Below are positions 63,855 through 64,000 of a stretch of DNA of 64,000 nt, in pieces. The DNA comes from Streptomyces sp. HUAS 15-9 (GTDB lineage: Bacteria; Actinomycetota; Actinomycetes; Streptomycetales; Streptomycetaceae). Each line of letters opens with the position of its first letter. Position 1 is the stretch's first letter. The stretch covers positions 3,658,001 to 3,722,000 of the forward strand of contig NZ_CP106798.1 of assembly GCF_025642155.1 (NCBI RefSeq). The letters are read 5' to 3'. Both the position numbers and the translations under genes were made by a program. The notes below the pieces were generated by a model that worked only from the letters and a program-made list of their open reading frames with translations, searched no databases and was not told the origin of the DNA.

Positions 63855-64000
63855 CGCTGTCCTTGCTGTCCTAACGCGAGCGGCGAGGCGGGCTGTCCTT
63901 TTGAATGAGCGCTGGAGCAACCATAGGCGCAGGGCCCCGTGCCACTTGACGCGGAGTCGGTGAACCAGCGCGCACGGACGTTCGATCTTGCCTCGCGGAG
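63855..64000. other. Upstream flank of the penicillin-acylase gene
   Basis: These 146 bases hold the 5' leader of the acylase gene. No further gene or RNA was recognised before the window ends. Confidence 0.4.

Overview
The window is chromosomal DNA of a Streptomyces (or very close actinomycete). The GC content is high with strong third-position GC, GTG starts and 1- or 4-base stop/start overlaps are common, and marker genes include a SsgA-like sporulation protein (ssgE), SepX, a TamR/Tam pair, a galTEK operon, an RpfB-type resuscitation factor and protein O-mannosyltransferase. From memory the gene order resembles the S. coelicolor core chromosome around ppc, galTEK, ssgE and galU; no search was run.

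Layout. 1-6.1 kb: the 5' part of ppc (minus), a fatty-acid desaturase with its TetR regulator, a Uma2 gene, and a divergent tam/tamR pair around a three-site operator. 6.2-14.2 kb: two orphan LuxR-type response regulators flanking an acetyltransferase, the galT-galE-galK operon and a divergent sodium/sugar symporter. 14.4-18.2 kb: tandem membrane-anchored beta-propeller proteins. 18.4-28.5 kb: an ABC-F ATPase, a second Uma2 gene, ispE-ksgA-rpfB-tatD-rsmI and pmt. 28.6-32.4 kb: two tandem penicillin-binding proteins and ssgE. 32.5-35.2 kb: an ECF-type nickel transporter behind a Nur-box-like site. 35.2-38.9 kb: OhrR/Ohr, a class C beta-lactamase-like hydrolase, a DUF1876 protein and a beta-hydroxyacid/imine-type dehydrogenase.

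39.0-40.9 kb is a small accessory insertion. A secreted protein and a lipoprotein lie between two broken genes: a transporter 3' remnant and a ybaK gene cut by a REP-like hairpin. 41-44 kb holds an MmpL exporter with a TetR repressor and a perfect 26-bp palindrome. 44-47.5 kb is a Tricorn protease. 47.9-52 kb is a MerR-flanked Baeyer-Villiger monooxygenase / hydrolase / SDR operon resembling the mycobacterial mymA type. 52.2-53.2 kb is a serine-recombinase pseudogene whose main lesion is a 25-bp tandem duplication. 53.2-54.7 kb holds exonuclease III, an acetyltransferase and tRNA-Ala(CGC). 54.8-60.3 kb is sepX-rimJ-mog-moaC-moeA/glp-galU, which combines molybdenum cofactor, cell division and UDP-glucose genes. 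The window ends with a 5-formyl-THF cyclo-ligase and a penicillin-acylase-family protein.

Themes. Envelope and division genes are dense (PBPs, ssgE, rpfB, pmt, sepX, glp, galU). Many promoters place a TANNNT -10 box 6-7 nt before the start codon and so probably give leaderless mRNAs. There is no biosynthetic gene cluster, CRISPR array, rRNA operon or intact mobile element. The most unusual structures are the cassette swap at 39-41 kb, the REP-like hairpins (one in frame inside a transporter gene), the duplication-inactivated recombinase and the identical promoter architecture of the two Uma2 paralogues.
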